Origin: an uncultured Clostridium sp.
Lineage (GTDB): Bacteria; Bacillota; Clostridia; TANB77; CAG-508
Assembly: GCA_900556455.1 (NCBI GenBank)
Contig: USOV01000002.1
Coordinates: 1-44,543, forward strand
Length of the DNA stretch: 44,543 bases
Direction of reading: 5' to 3'
Shown here in pieces: positions 25,251-33,155 of this stretch (position 1 is the stretch's first letter; each line of letters begins with the position of its first letter). The notes under the pieces are model-generated. The model was not told where the DNA came from. It ran no database searches and saw nothing but the letters and a program-made list of their open reading frames with translations. Both the position numbers and the translations under genes were made by a program.

Positions 25251-26789
25251 TTATTTTGCATAATCTATTGCTCTGGTTTCTCTTATTACATTTACTTTTA
25301 TTTGTCCAGGATATTCCATTTCATCTTCTACTCTTTTTGCTACATCTCTTGCCATTACTACCATTTGAGCATCTGAAATTTTTTCTGGTTTTACAACAAG
25401 TCTTATTTCACGTCCTGCTTGTACTGCATAAGATTTATCAACACCTTCAAATGAATCTGCAATCTCTTCTAGTTTTTCTAATCTCTTAATATATGCTTCT
25501 AATGTTTCTCTTCTTGCTCCTGGTCTTGATGCTGATATTGCATCTGCTGCTTGTACTAATACAGCTTCTATTGTTTTAGGCTCTACATCACCGTGATGTG
25601 CTTGTACTGCATTTATTACTAAATCATTTTCTTTGTATTTTTTAAGAACATCCACACCTATTTCTACGTGTGTTCCTTCCATATCGTGATCTAGTGCTTT
25701 ACCAATATCGTGCAATAATCCAGCTCTACGAGCAATTTTAGGGTCTAAGCCTAATTCTTCTGCCATTATTCTTGCTAAATTAGAAACTTCAATAGAGTGA
25801 TTTAAAACATTTTGTCCATAGCTTGTTCTGTATTTTAGTTTTCCTATTAATCTAACTAAATCAGGGTGTAGTCCATGAACTCCTGTTTCAAGTACAGCTC
25901 TTTCTCCTTCTTCTTTTATGATTTCTTCTACTTCTTCCTTAGCCTTTTCAACCATTTCTTCTATTTTGGCTGGATGAATTCTTCCATCTTCAATAAGCTT
26001 CTCAAGTGCTATTCTTGCCACTTCTCTTCTTAATGGGTCAAATCCTGATAAAATAACTGCTTCAGGAGTATCATCAATTATTAAATCTATTCCTGTTAAT
26101 GTTTCTAATGTTTTGATGTTTCTTCCTTCTCTTCCTATTATTCTACCTTTCATATCATCATTTGGTAGTGAAACTACAGATACCGTTGTTTCAGAAGTGT
26201 GGTCTGCTGCACATTTTTGAATAGTATAACCTAAAATTTCCTTGGCTTTCTTATTTGCAGTTTCTTTTATTTGTTTTTCTGCCTCTTTAATCAAAGTTGC
26301 CTTTTCCTCTGTCAATTTAGAGTCTAATTTGTCTAGTAAAATTCTTTTTGCCTCGTCTGTTGGCAATCCAGAAATTTTTTGTAGTTCTTGCATTTGGTCG
26401 TTATATATTTCCTCCAAATTTTTCTTTTTCTTGTCTACCTCTTGTATTGTTCTTTCTAAGTCTCTTTCTCTTCTTTCAAAATTTTCTGCTCTTCTTTCTA
26501 AGTTTTCTTCTTTCTGGAAGTTTCTTTTTTCTTGTAGTTGTACTTCGCCTCTTCTTTCTTTTATCTCTTCATCTAAATCATTTCTTATTTGTAATATTTC
26601 TTCCTTTGCTTTTAAAAGTTCTTCTTTCTTTGCATTTTCAGCTTCTTTTTTTGCATTTTCAAGAATTCGAGAAGCTTCACTTTCTGCTCCTCTTATTTTA
26701 GATTCAGCTGTTTTTTTTCTTATTATCATTCCTACTGGAATGCATACAGCTGTTGAGATAAGAAAGGTGACTACTATTGCTATTACCAT
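25251..26789 (-). CDS. rny: Ribonuclease Y
   Basis: 512 residues. One N-terminal membrane helix (about 1-24) leads to a long coiled coil (27-190, rich in Glu/Lys/Arg), then a KH RNA-binding domain (about 205-265; MKGRIIGREGRNIKTLETLTG) and an HD domain with LLHDIGKALDHD near 360 supplying the metal-binding His-Asp. Rnase Y is the main membrane-bound endonuclease starting mRNA turnover in Firmicutes. It stands alone with its own terminator. ATG 26789 follows AGAGGTGCATTATTT. No in-frame CGG. Confidence 0.96.
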   Translation of the reverse strand: MVIAIVVTFLISTAVCIPVGMIIRKKTAESKIRGAESEASRILENAKKEAENAKKEELLKAKEEILQIRNDLDEEIKERRGEVQLQEKRNFQKEENLERRAENFERRERDLERTIQEVDKKKKNLEEIYNDQMQELQKISGLPTDEAKRILLDKLDSKLTEEKATLIKEAEKQIKETANKKAKEILGYTIQKCAADHTSETTVSVVSLPNDDMKGRIIGREGRNIKTLETLTGIDLIIDDTPEAVILSGFDPLRREVARIALEKLIEDGRIHPAKIEEMVEKAKEEVEEIIKEEGERAVLETGVHGLHPDLVRLIGKLKYRTSYGQNVLNHSIEVSNLARIMAEELGLDPKIARRAGLLHDIGKALDHDMEGTHVEIGVDVLKKYKENDLVINAVQAHHGDVEPKTIEAVLVQAADAISASRPGARRETLEAYIKRLEKLEEIADSFEGVDKSYAVQAGREIRLVVKPEKISDAQMVVMARDVAKRVEDEMEYPGQIKVNVIRETRAIDYAK

Positions 26790-26941
26790 AAATAATGCAC
26801 CTCTTTCTATTAAATTTTCAATGTTCAGATTATATATATTATCAATTTAAATATTTATAATTTCTGTACTATTATATTTTACCTTTTATCTTGTAAGTTG
26901 TCAAGGATTTTTTCTTGATTACTAAAAGAATTGGATATTAA

Positions 26942-26990
26942 AAGAGTTCCAAAACAGCTTACGCTGTTTGGAACTCCTGCTTTGGAGTTG
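26942..26990 (-). terminator. Terminator of the GC-rich mini-gene
   Basis: Strong stem GAGTTCCAAAACAGC/GCTGTTTGGAACTC (26944-26958, 26963-26976) followed on the minus strand by TTTTAAT. A second small overlapping hairpin AACTCC/GGAGTT lies at 26972-26989, right at the stop codon. Confidence 0.8.
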
Positions 26991-27182
26991 TTAGAAGTGG
27001 GAGCTGAGCTCCTCTTCTCTAACATGTTTCGTCTCGACTGTTGGATTGTCAATCTGCTCTCCTTCGTGATAACGGGGATTTGCGAAACGCTCACGCGCTT
27101 CTACCGAAGCCGCTCCGCGGTTGTCGCCACCGGAACACCAATGATTGCCATTCAATACGGGAGCATTTTCCTTTTTAGTCAT
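26991..27182 (-). CDS. Unknown 63-residue protein, GC-rich mini-gene
   Basis: ATG 27182 is preceded by TTGGAGGAAGAAATC; a promoter (27234-27263) and terminator (26942-26990) frame it as a complete independent gene. The protein is hydrophilic, with no signal or membrane segment: MTKKENAPVLNGNHWCSGGD at the start, then an NRGAASVEARERFANPRYH segment and an acidic C-terminus (REEELSSHF). One Cys and several His might bind metal, but no known motif is clear. Codon use is unlike the neighbours (CGT, CGC, GAG, CTC, GTC instead of AGA, GAA, TTA), suggesting recent acquisition or high expression. CGG trinucleotides occur in it four times, all out of frame. I do not recognise the family. Confidence 0.65.
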   Translation of the reverse strand: MTKKENAPVLNGNHWCSGGDNRGAASVEARERFANPRYHEGEQIDNPTVETKHVREEELSSHF

Positions 27183-27233
27183 GATTTCTTCCTCCAAAAA
27201 ATATTTTAGGTTTCCTCTCGGAAATCTATTTAA

Positions 27234-27263
27234 ATTATAACACTTTTTTGACTATTATGTCAA
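27234..27263 (-). promoter_or_regulatory. Promoter of the GC-rich mini-gene
   Basis: Minus-strand TTGACA (27263-27258), 18-base spacer, TATAAT (27239-27234): near-consensus. It begins directly after the tsf terminator region. Confidence 0.7.
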
Positions 27264-27268
27264 ATTTA

Positions 27269-27301
27269 TAAGGGATGTTCATTTGTAAGAACATCCCTTA
27301 T
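27269..27301 (-). terminator. Terminator after rpsB-tsf
   Basis: Stem TAAGGGATGTTC/GAACATCCCTTA (27269-27280, 27289-27300) with an 8-base loop, 16 bases beyond the tsf stop. Confidence 0.8.
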
Positions 27302-27316
27302 TATTTCATATTTTTA

Positions 27317-28195
27317 TTATTTTAATTGATTTGCAACTTCTTCTGCAAAGTTTTCTTCTCTTTTTTGTAATCCTTCACCTTTTTCTATTCTTGCAAATCT
27401 TGTAACTGTTGTGTTGTTTTCTTTTAAGAATTGTTGTACTTTTTCATCTGGATTTTTAACGAAGTCTTGTTCTAATAAACAGATTTCTCCATAGAATTTT
27501 CCAATTCTTCCTTGAACTATTTTTTCAGCTATTGCTTCTGGTTTTCCTTCATTCATAGCTTGTGCTTTTAATATTTCCATTTCATGAGCTACTTGTTCAG
27601 CTGGAACTTCTTCTCTATTTAAGTATTCTGGTTTTGCAGCTGCTATTTGCATACATACGTCTTTTGCAACTGTTTCATCACCATTTGCACATTCAACTAA
27701 AACACCTATTTTTCCATCACCATGTGTATAGCTTACTAAAAATCCATCTGTTTCAAATCTTACAAATCTTCTTACAGACATATTTTCACCGATTGTTGCG
27801 ATTTTGTCTGTTAATATATCTTGCACAGTTTTTGTTTCATCAACTAATGCTTTTTGAGCTAATAATTCTTCAACATCTTTTGGATTGTTTAATGCAACTT
27901 GTTTTGCTGTATCTGCAACGAATTTTCTAAATTCATCATTTTTTGCAACAAAGTCTGTTTCTGCATTAACTTCTAGAACAACTCCTACTTTTTTATCATC
28001 AGATAAATAGCAATATACTAAACCTTCTGCTGCAATTCTATCTGATTTTTTTGCTGCTTTTGTTATTCCTCTTTCTCTTAATAACTCTGCTGCTCTTTCC
28101 ATATCTCCATCTGTTTCTGTTAAAACTTTTTTGCAGTCCATCATTCCTGCACCTGTTTTTTCTCTTAATTCTTTAACTAGTGATGCTGATATCAT
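27317..28195 (-). CDS. tsf: Elongation factor Ts
   Basis: I chose ATG 28195 (MISASLVKELREKTGAGMMD) with AAGGAGGTAGATTTT upstream. The protein has 292 residues. The N-terminal UBA-like domain has LREKTGAGMMDCKKVL; the core contains VLEVNAETDFVAKND and IGENMSVRRFVRFE, all diagnostic of EF-Ts. It exchanges GDP for GTP on EF-Tu. It follows rpsB, the standard rpsB-tsf pair. A short hairpin repeat lies between them at 28222-28250. No in-frame CGG. Confidence 0.97.
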   Translation of the reverse strand: MISASLVKELREKTGAGMMDCKKVLTETDGDMERAAELLRERGITKAAKKSDRIAAEGLVYCYLSDDKKVGVVLEVNAETDFVAKNDEFRKFVADTAKQVALNNPKDVEELLAQKALVDETKTVQDILTDKIATIGENMSVRRFVRFETDGFLVSYTHGDGKIGVLVECANGDETVAKDVCMQIAAAKPEYLNREEVPAEQVAHEMEILKAQAMNEGKPEAIAEKIVQGRIGKFYGEICLLEQDFVKNPDEKVQQFLKENNTTVTRFARIEKGEGLQKREENFAEEVANQLK

Positions 28196-28221
28196 AAAAT
28201 CTACCTCCTTATATTTTTTCA

Positions 28222-28250
28222 GGGTGGGCAAAAGTCGCCCGCCCCTACAT
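28222..28250. repeat. Short palindromic GC-rich repeat between rpsB and tsf
   Basis: GGGTGGGC (28222-28229), 7-base loop, GCCCGCCC (28237-28244), then CTACAT. The minus strand reads TGTAGGGGCGGGC...; the same end pattern (hairpin, then C-T-A-C-A and a T/A run) is seen at 29298-29326 and 30702-30724. Confidence 0.5.
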
Positions 28251-28255
28251 TTTTC

Positions 28256-29032
28256 TTATTCTGCTGTTTCTTCGTTTGCTACAACTTGTTCAATATCTTT
28301 TACTTCTTCAGTTGTATCTTGTTCCATTGCTGGAGCTGTTTCTACCATTTCACCTTGTCTTCCTTCTATAACTGCATTTGCCATTACATCTGTAATTAAT
28401 TTTACAGCTCTAATTGCATCGTCATTTCCTGGAATTGGGTAATCTACATCTTCAGGACTGCAGTTTGTATCTACTAATCCTACGATTGGAATATTTAATT
28501 TTTTAGCTTCTAATACAGCAATTCTTTCATTTTTAGGATCAACTACAAACATTGCTCCTGGTAATCTTGTCATGTTTTTAATTCCACCAAGATTTTTTTC
28601 TAGTTTTTCCATTTCATTTTTTAATGCTGCAACTTCTTTTTTAGGTAAAACATCAAATGTTCCATCTTCTTGCATTTCTTCTAATTTGTTTAATCTTTCA
28701 ATTCTTTTTCTAATTGTTTTAAAGTTTGTAAGCATTCCACCTAACCATCTTTGGTCTACATAGAACATGTTAGATTTTTCTGCTGCTTCTTTAATACATT
28801 CTTGTGCTTGTTTTTTTGTTCCTACAAAAAGAATGTCTTTTCCTTCCTCAGATACTTCTTTGATAAAGTTATAAGCTTCATCAATTTTTTTAGATGTCTT
28901 TTGTAAATCGATAATATGGATACCGTTTCTAGCTTGATAAATATATTCAGCCATTGTTGGGTCCCATCTTTTTGTTTGGTGTCCGAAATGTACACCTGCT
29001 TCCAATAATTGTTTCATTGCAACTACTGCCAT
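28256..29032 (-). CDS. rpsB: Small ribosomal subunit protein uS2
   Basis: I chose ATG 29032 (MAVVAMKQLLEAGVHFGHQ), preceded by AGGGAGGAATTTTAAA. The protein has 258 residues. Signatures include the N-terminal LLEAGVHFGHQTKRWDP, QRWLGGMLTNFKTI near 90, and the C-terminal LVDTNCSPEDVDYPIPGNDDA, all diagnostic of uS2. A Glu-rich tail of about 30 residues (ending ANEETAE) extends beyond the conserved core. It is the first gene of the rpsB-tsf operon, with a structured leader upstream. Confidence 0.97.
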   Translation of the reverse strand: MAVVAMKQLLEAGVHFGHQTKRWDPTMAEYIYQARNGIHIIDLQKTSKKIDEAYNFIKEVSEEGKDILFVGTKKQAQECIKEAAEKSNMFYVDQRWLGGMLTNFKTIRKRIERLNKLEEMQEDGTFDVLPKKEVAALKNEMEKLEKNLGGIKNMTRLPGAMFVVDPKNERIAVLEAKKLNIPIVGLVDTNCSPEDVDYPIPGNDDAIRAVKLITDVMANAVIEGRQGEMVETAPAMEQDTTEEVKDIEQVVANEETAE

Positions 29033-29062
29033 TTTAAAATTCCTCCCTTTTTGTTTTTCCTC

Positions 29063-29183
29063 CGTAAAGTATTTATAACATTTAAGAACACTTTTAGAAT
29101 TTAAAAGCACAATCTTAAACTCTTACTTTACGTGCGTATTTTTCAACTTAAGTATTATACCAGCATTTGTGGTAGTTTGTCAA
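29063..29183 (-). promoter_or_regulatory. Promoter and structured leader of rpsB-tsf
   Basis: The promoter is TTGACA (29183-29178), 18-base spacer, TATAAT (29159-29154). Transcription from it gives a leader of about 115 bases. Within it, CGTAAAGTA (29132-29124) and TACTTTACG (29071-29063) on the minus strand are perfect 9-base complements, which could close a long stem just upstream of the ribosome-binding site. Autoregulation by uS2 of its own leader is known in other bacteria; here it is only a possibility. Confidence 0.6.
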
Positions 29184-29254
29184 CCTATTTATTTCATTTT
29201 TGAAATTTTGTTATTCTAATTGTTATATTACAATGATTCGAAACAAAGAATATA

Positions 29255-29280
29255 AAAAATGCTCCCGTTAGGGAGCGTTA
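29255..29280 (-). terminator. Terminator after eno
   Basis: Stem GCTCCC/GGGAGC (29261-29266, 29271-29276), followed on the minus strand by ATTTTTTAT. It lies about 80 bases past the eno stop. Confidence 0.7.
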
Positions 29281-29297
29281 CTTGGTAATTATTATTG

Positions 29298-29326
29298 CGG
29301 GTCGCCGTGGGCGGCGCCCCCCTACA
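29298..29326. repeat. Short palindromic GC-rich repeat after eno
   Basis: A GC-rich imperfect hairpin (GCGGGTCGCCG / GGGCGGCGCCCC) ending in CCTACAT. It shares the end pattern of the repeats at 28222-28250 and 30702-30724, and is much more GC-rich than the surrounding DNA. Confidence 0.45.
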
Positions 29327-29358
29327 TCTTATTTTTTATATTCAAAAAGACCTATGCT

Positions 29359-30660
29359 TTATTTTATTGCCTTTCTTCCTCTAAATACTGCTATTTCTCC
29401 TAATTCATCTTCTATGTTTAGTAAACGGTTATATTTTGCAACACGGTCTGTTCTACATGGTGCTCCTGTTTTTATTTGTCCTGCATTTGTTGCTACTGCT
29501 ACATCTGCTAATGTTGTGTCTTCTGTTTCACCGCTTCTATGAGAAACTACTGCTGTATATCCGTTTCTCTTTGCAAGTTCAATAGCATCTAATGTTTCTG
29601 TTAATGTTCCAATTTGGTTTAATTTAATTAAAATACTGTTTGCTGTTTTATTGTCAATTCCTTTTTGTAAACGTTTAATATTTGTTACAAATAGGTCATC
29701 ACCTACTAATTGAATTTTATCTCCAATTCTTTCAGTTAGTTTTTTCCAGCTTTCCCAGTCTTCTTCTGCTAAACCATCTTCGATGGAAATTATAGGATAT
29801 TTTTCTGCTAATCCAACTATAAAGTCTATCATTTCATCCTTTGTTTTGAATTCATCTGTTTTCCAGAAATAATATCCATCTTTTCCTATTTTCTTTGCTT
29901 CATCATACATTTCTGTTGCTGCAACATCTAATGCTAAGCATACATCTTCTCCTGGAGTGTATCCAGCTTGTCTAATAGCTTCTAGTATCAATTCAACAGC
30001 TTCTTCTTCGCTTCCTAAATTTGGTGCAAATCCACCCTCATCTCCGACACCAGTTGAATATCCTTTTGATTTTAGTACTTTCTTTAAATTATGGTATACT
30101 TCTACACCCATTCTCATACATTCACTAAATGTTTTTGCTCCTACTGGCATAATCATAAATTCTTGTACACTTAAACTACTATCTGCATGTTTTCCACCAT
30201 TCATAATGTTCATCATTGGAACTGGTAATTCTTTTGCATTTACTCCACCTATATAATTATATAAGCTCATTCCTAAAGATGCTGCTGCTGCTTTTGCAAC
30301 TGCAAGTGATACTCCAAGTGTTGCATTTGCTCCTAGTTTTCCTTTATTATCTGTTCCATCTAATTCAATCATCATTTTGTCTATTTTTGCTTGTTCGTAA
30401 ACATTCATTCCTTCTAATTCTTTGCTGATTTTTTTGTTTACATTTTCTACTGCTTTTAATACACCTTTTCCTAAGTATCTGTCTTTGTCTCCATCTCTTA
30501 GTTCTACTGCTTCAAAACTTCCTGTTGATGCTCCTGATGGAACCATTGCTACTCCTGTAAACCCTCCTTCTGTTACTACTTCTACTTGGACTGTTGGGTT
30601 TCCTCTTGAGTCTAATACCTCTAGTGCTCTTACACTTTCAATTTCTAAATAATCTTTCAT
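29359..30660 (-). CDS. eno: Enolase
   Basis: 433 residues, the standard length. Key motifs are VPSGASTGSFEAVELRDGD, MMNIMNGGKHADSSL, the Mg ligands in ALDVAATEMYD, SIEDGLAEEDWESW and LVGDDLFVTN, and the catalytic Lys region SILIKLNQIGTLTET plus SHRSGETEDTTLAD. It converts 2-phosphoglycerate to phosphoenolpyruvate. It is the last gene of the gap-pgk-tpiA-gpmI-eno series. No in-frame CGG. Confidence 0.98.
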   Translation of the reverse strand: MKDYLEIESVRALEVLDSRGNPTVQVEVVTEGGFTGVAMVPSGASTGSFEAVELRDGDKDRYLGKGVLKAVENVNKKISKELEGMNVYEQAKIDKMMIELDGTDNKGKLGANATLGVSLAVAKAAAASLGMSLYNYIGGVNAKELPVPMMNIMNGGKHADSSLSVQEFMIMPVGAKTFSECMRMGVEVYHNLKKVLKSKGYSTGVGDEGGFAPNLGSEEEAVELILEAIRQAGYTPGEDVCLALDVAATEMYDEAKKIGKDGYYFWKTDEFKTKDEMIDFIVGLAEKYPIISIEDGLAEEDWESWKKLTERIGDKIQLVGDDLFVTNIKRLQKGIDNKTANSILIKLNQIGTLTETLDAIELAKRNGYTAVVSHRSGETEDTTLADVAVATNAGQIKTGAPCRTDRVAKYNRLLNIEDELGEIAVFRGRKAIK

Positions 30661-30701
30661 TAAAAATCATCCTTTCTTTTTTTAGATAGCTTCATTTTTA
30701 T

Positions 30702-30724
30702 GGAGCACACTGTGCTCCGCTACA
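30702..30724. repeat. Short perfect palindrome between gpmI and eno
   Basis: GGAGCACA, one base, TGTGCTCC (30702-30718), followed by GCTACA and a T-run. It may be a member of the small hairpin family at 28222 and 29298, or an attenuating hairpin between gpmI and eno. Confidence 0.5.
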
Positions 30725-30755
30725 ATTTTTATAGATTACTTAACACTATCCTTTT

Positions 30756-32276
30756 TTATATTAAGCTTTCTCCTGTCATTTCTTCTGGTTTTTCTATTCC
30801 CATAATCTTAAGCATTGTTGGTGCAAGGTCTGCCAATCTTCCTGGTCTTAATTTAGCATCCATTCCTACTAATACTAATGGTACTGGATTTGTTGTGTGT
30901 GCTGTATGTGGTTCTCCTGTTTTATAATCTATCATTTGTTCTGAGTTTCCATGGTCTGCTGTAATTAATAAAACTCCTCCTACTTCTTCAATTGCTTCTA
31001 CTACTCTTCCTACACATTCATCTACTGCTTCAACAGCTTTTACTGCTGCATTTAAATTTCCAGTATGTCCTACCATGTCTGAGTTTGCATAGTTTAATAT
31101 TATAGTATCATATTTTTGTCCTTTTATTGCTTCAACAACTTTATCTGTAACTTCATATGCACTCATTTCTGGTTGCATATCATATGTTTCTACTTTTGGA
31201 GATGGAATTAATATTCTTTCTTCTCCTTTATATTGTTTTTCTTCTCCTCCATTAAAGAAGAATGTTACATGTGCATATTTTTCTGTTTCTGCTATTCTAA
31301 GTTGTGTTAAATTATGTTTGCTTACAACTTCTCCAAATGTATTTTTCAATTCATCTTTTTTAAATGCAATTTGAACATTTGGAATTGTGTCATCATAATT
31401 TGTAAAGCATACATAAAATAAGTTTAATTTCTTTGTTTCAAAAGCATCAAAATTTTCATCTACTAATGCTCTTGTAATCTCCCTTGCTCTATCTGGTCTG
31501 AAATTAAAGAATATTACAGAATCTTTTTCACCTATTGTTGCAATTGGTTCATCTCCATTGCAAATTAATGTTGGTAATACAAATTCGTCAAAAATTTCTT
31601 TTTGGTATGAATCTTCTATTGCCATTTGAGCTGTTGCTGCTTTTTCTCCTATACCATTTACAAGAGCATCATAAGCTTTTTGTACCCTTGCCCAACGTTT
31701 ATCTCTATCCATTGCATAAAATCTTCCTGTAATACTTGCAATTTTTCCTACACCCTTTTCTGCCATTTTTTTCTCTAATTGTGTAATATAATTTTCTGCA
31801 GATGCAGGTGGTGTATCACGTCCATCTAGGAAGCAATGTACATATACATCTTCAAAATCTTTTCTTTTTGCAAGTTCTAATATTGCATATAAATGTCTTA
31901 TATGACTATGCACTCCTCCATCAGAAAGTAATCCCATTATATGTAATTTTGTTTTATTTTTCTTACAATTATCAATTGCTTGTACAAGTTCTGGTATACT
32001 AAAGAAATCTCCATCTTCTATTGATTTTGTTATCCTAGTTAATTCTTGATATACTATTCTTCCTGCTCCAATATTTGTGTGCCCTACTTCTGAATTTCCC
32101 ATTTGTCCTTCTGGTAACCCAACATCTAATCCACTAGTTTTTATAATAGTATTTGGGTTTTGTTTCATTAGTTTATCCATTACTGGTGTATTTGCAATTG
32201 CTATTGCATTTCCTTTTTTATTTTCGTTTATACCGTATCCGTCTAATATCATTAACATTGTTAATTTTTTACTCAT
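30756..32276 (-). CDS. gpmI: 2,3-bisphosphoglycerate-independent phosphoglycerate mutase
   Basis: I chose ATG 32276 (MSKKLTMLMILDGYGINEN), preceded by GAGGAGACCTATATAT. The protein has 506 residues, as is usual. Motifs include LDGYG with the first metal Asp, MGNSEVGHTNIGAGR with the phosphorylated Ser, HCFLDGRDTPP, FNFRPDRARE, NYANSDMVGHTG and LITADHGNSEQM. This Mn-dependent enzyme interconverts 3- and 2-phosphoglycerate. It sits between tpiA and eno. Confidence 0.97.
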   Translation of the reverse strand: MSKKLTMLMILDGYGINENKKGNAIAIANTPVMDKLMKQNPNTIIKTSGLDVGLPEGQMGNSEVGHTNIGAGRIVYQELTRITKSIEDGDFFSIPELVQAIDNCKKNKTKLHIMGLLSDGGVHSHIRHLYAILELAKRKDFEDVYVHCFLDGRDTPPASAENYITQLEKKMAEKGVGKIASITGRFYAMDRDKRWARVQKAYDALVNGIGEKAATAQMAIEDSYQKEIFDEFVLPTLICNGDEPIATIGEKDSVIFFNFRPDRAREITRALVDENFDAFETKKLNLFYVCFTNYDDTIPNVQIAFKKDELKNTFGEVVSKHNLTQLRIAETEKYAHVTFFFNGGEEKQYKGEERILIPSPKVETYDMQPEMSAYEVTDKVVEAIKGQKYDTIILNYANSDMVGHTGNLNAAVKAVEAVDECVGRVVEAIEEVGGVLLITADHGNSEQMIDYKTGEPHTAHTTNPVPLVLVGMDAKLRPGRLADLAPTMLKIMGIEKPEEMTGESLI

Positions 32277-32309
32277 ATATATAGGTCTCCTCATCTTCCT
32301 TTAGTAAAT

Positions 32310-33062
32310 TTATTTATTATAATTTACGATTTTTGAAAATTCTTGTGCATCTAGACTTGCTCCTCCAATTAGTCCTCCATCTATATCACTCATTTCAAAT
32401 AAATCTTTTGCATTTGTTGATTTTACACTTCCACCATATTGTATTATAACACTATCTGCTATATCTTTTCCATATAAATTTGTAACTTCTTCTCTAATCC
32501 ATTTTATTGTTTCATTTGCATCTTCTTTTGTAGCAGTTTTTCCTGTTCCAATTGCCCATATTGGTTCATATGCAATAATTACATTTTCGATTTTGTCTGA
32601 AATTAAACCTTCTAGGGCAAGTCCAACTTGTGTTGTAACAACATCTTTGGCTTTTCCACTTTCTCTTTGTTCAAGGTTTTCTCCAACACATACTATTGGT
32701 TTTAAACCTATATCTAATGCTTTTTTTAGTTTTTTATTTACAGTCTCATCTGTTTCATTAAAATACTGTCTTCTTTCAGAGTGTCCAATAATTACATATT
32801 CTACTCCTATTGATTTTAGCATTTCCCCAGATACTTCTCCTGTGTATGCTCCTTTTTCTTCAAAGTGCATATTTTGTGCTCCTATTTTTATGTTCGTGTC
32901 TTGTGTTGTAAGCAATGTATAGAATAAGTCCGTATATGGGACACATAGTATTACTTCATTTTGAGTGTCTTTTACAAGTGGTATAAGTTCTTCTATAAAT
33001 GCTATGGCTTCATTTGGTAGTTTATTCATTTTCCAGTTTCCCGCAATTATTTTTTTTCTCAT
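32310..33062 (-). CDS. tpiA: Triosephosphate isomerase
   Basis: 250 residues. It begins MRKKIIAGNWKMNK with the conserved AGNWKMN lysine; the catalytic His lies in YVIIGHSERRQYF and the catalytic Glu in IIAYEPIWAIGTGKTA; the phosphate-binding end is IQYGGSV and DGGLIGGASL. It interconverts dihydroxyacetone phosphate and glyceraldehyde 3-phosphate. It lies between pgk and gpmI. Confidence 0.98.
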   Translation of the reverse strand: MRKKIIAGNWKMNKLPNEAIAFIEELIPLVKDTQNEVILCVPYTDLFYTLLTTQDTNIKIGAQNMHFEEKGAYTGEVSGEMLKSIGVEYVIIGHSERRQYFNETDETVNKKLKKALDIGLKPIVCVGENLEQRESGKAKDVVTTQVGLALEGLISDKIENVIIAYEPIWAIGTGKTATKEDANETIKWIREEVTNLYGKDIADSVIIQYGGSVKSTNAKDLFEMSDIDGGLIGGASLDAQEFSKIVNYNK

Positions 33063-33155
33063 AAACTATTCCTTTCTATTCTCAAAATGGAAAGTTAGAA
33101 GTGGAAAGTGTGTTTTATTAAAACTTCATTCACACTTCGTACTTCGCACCTCATC

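Noticed and set aside
26931..27209. Plus-strand open frame opposite the GC-rich mini-gene
   Set aside because: It runs through the terminator hairpin and has no ribosome-binding site, while the minus-strand reading has promoter, binding site and terminator.
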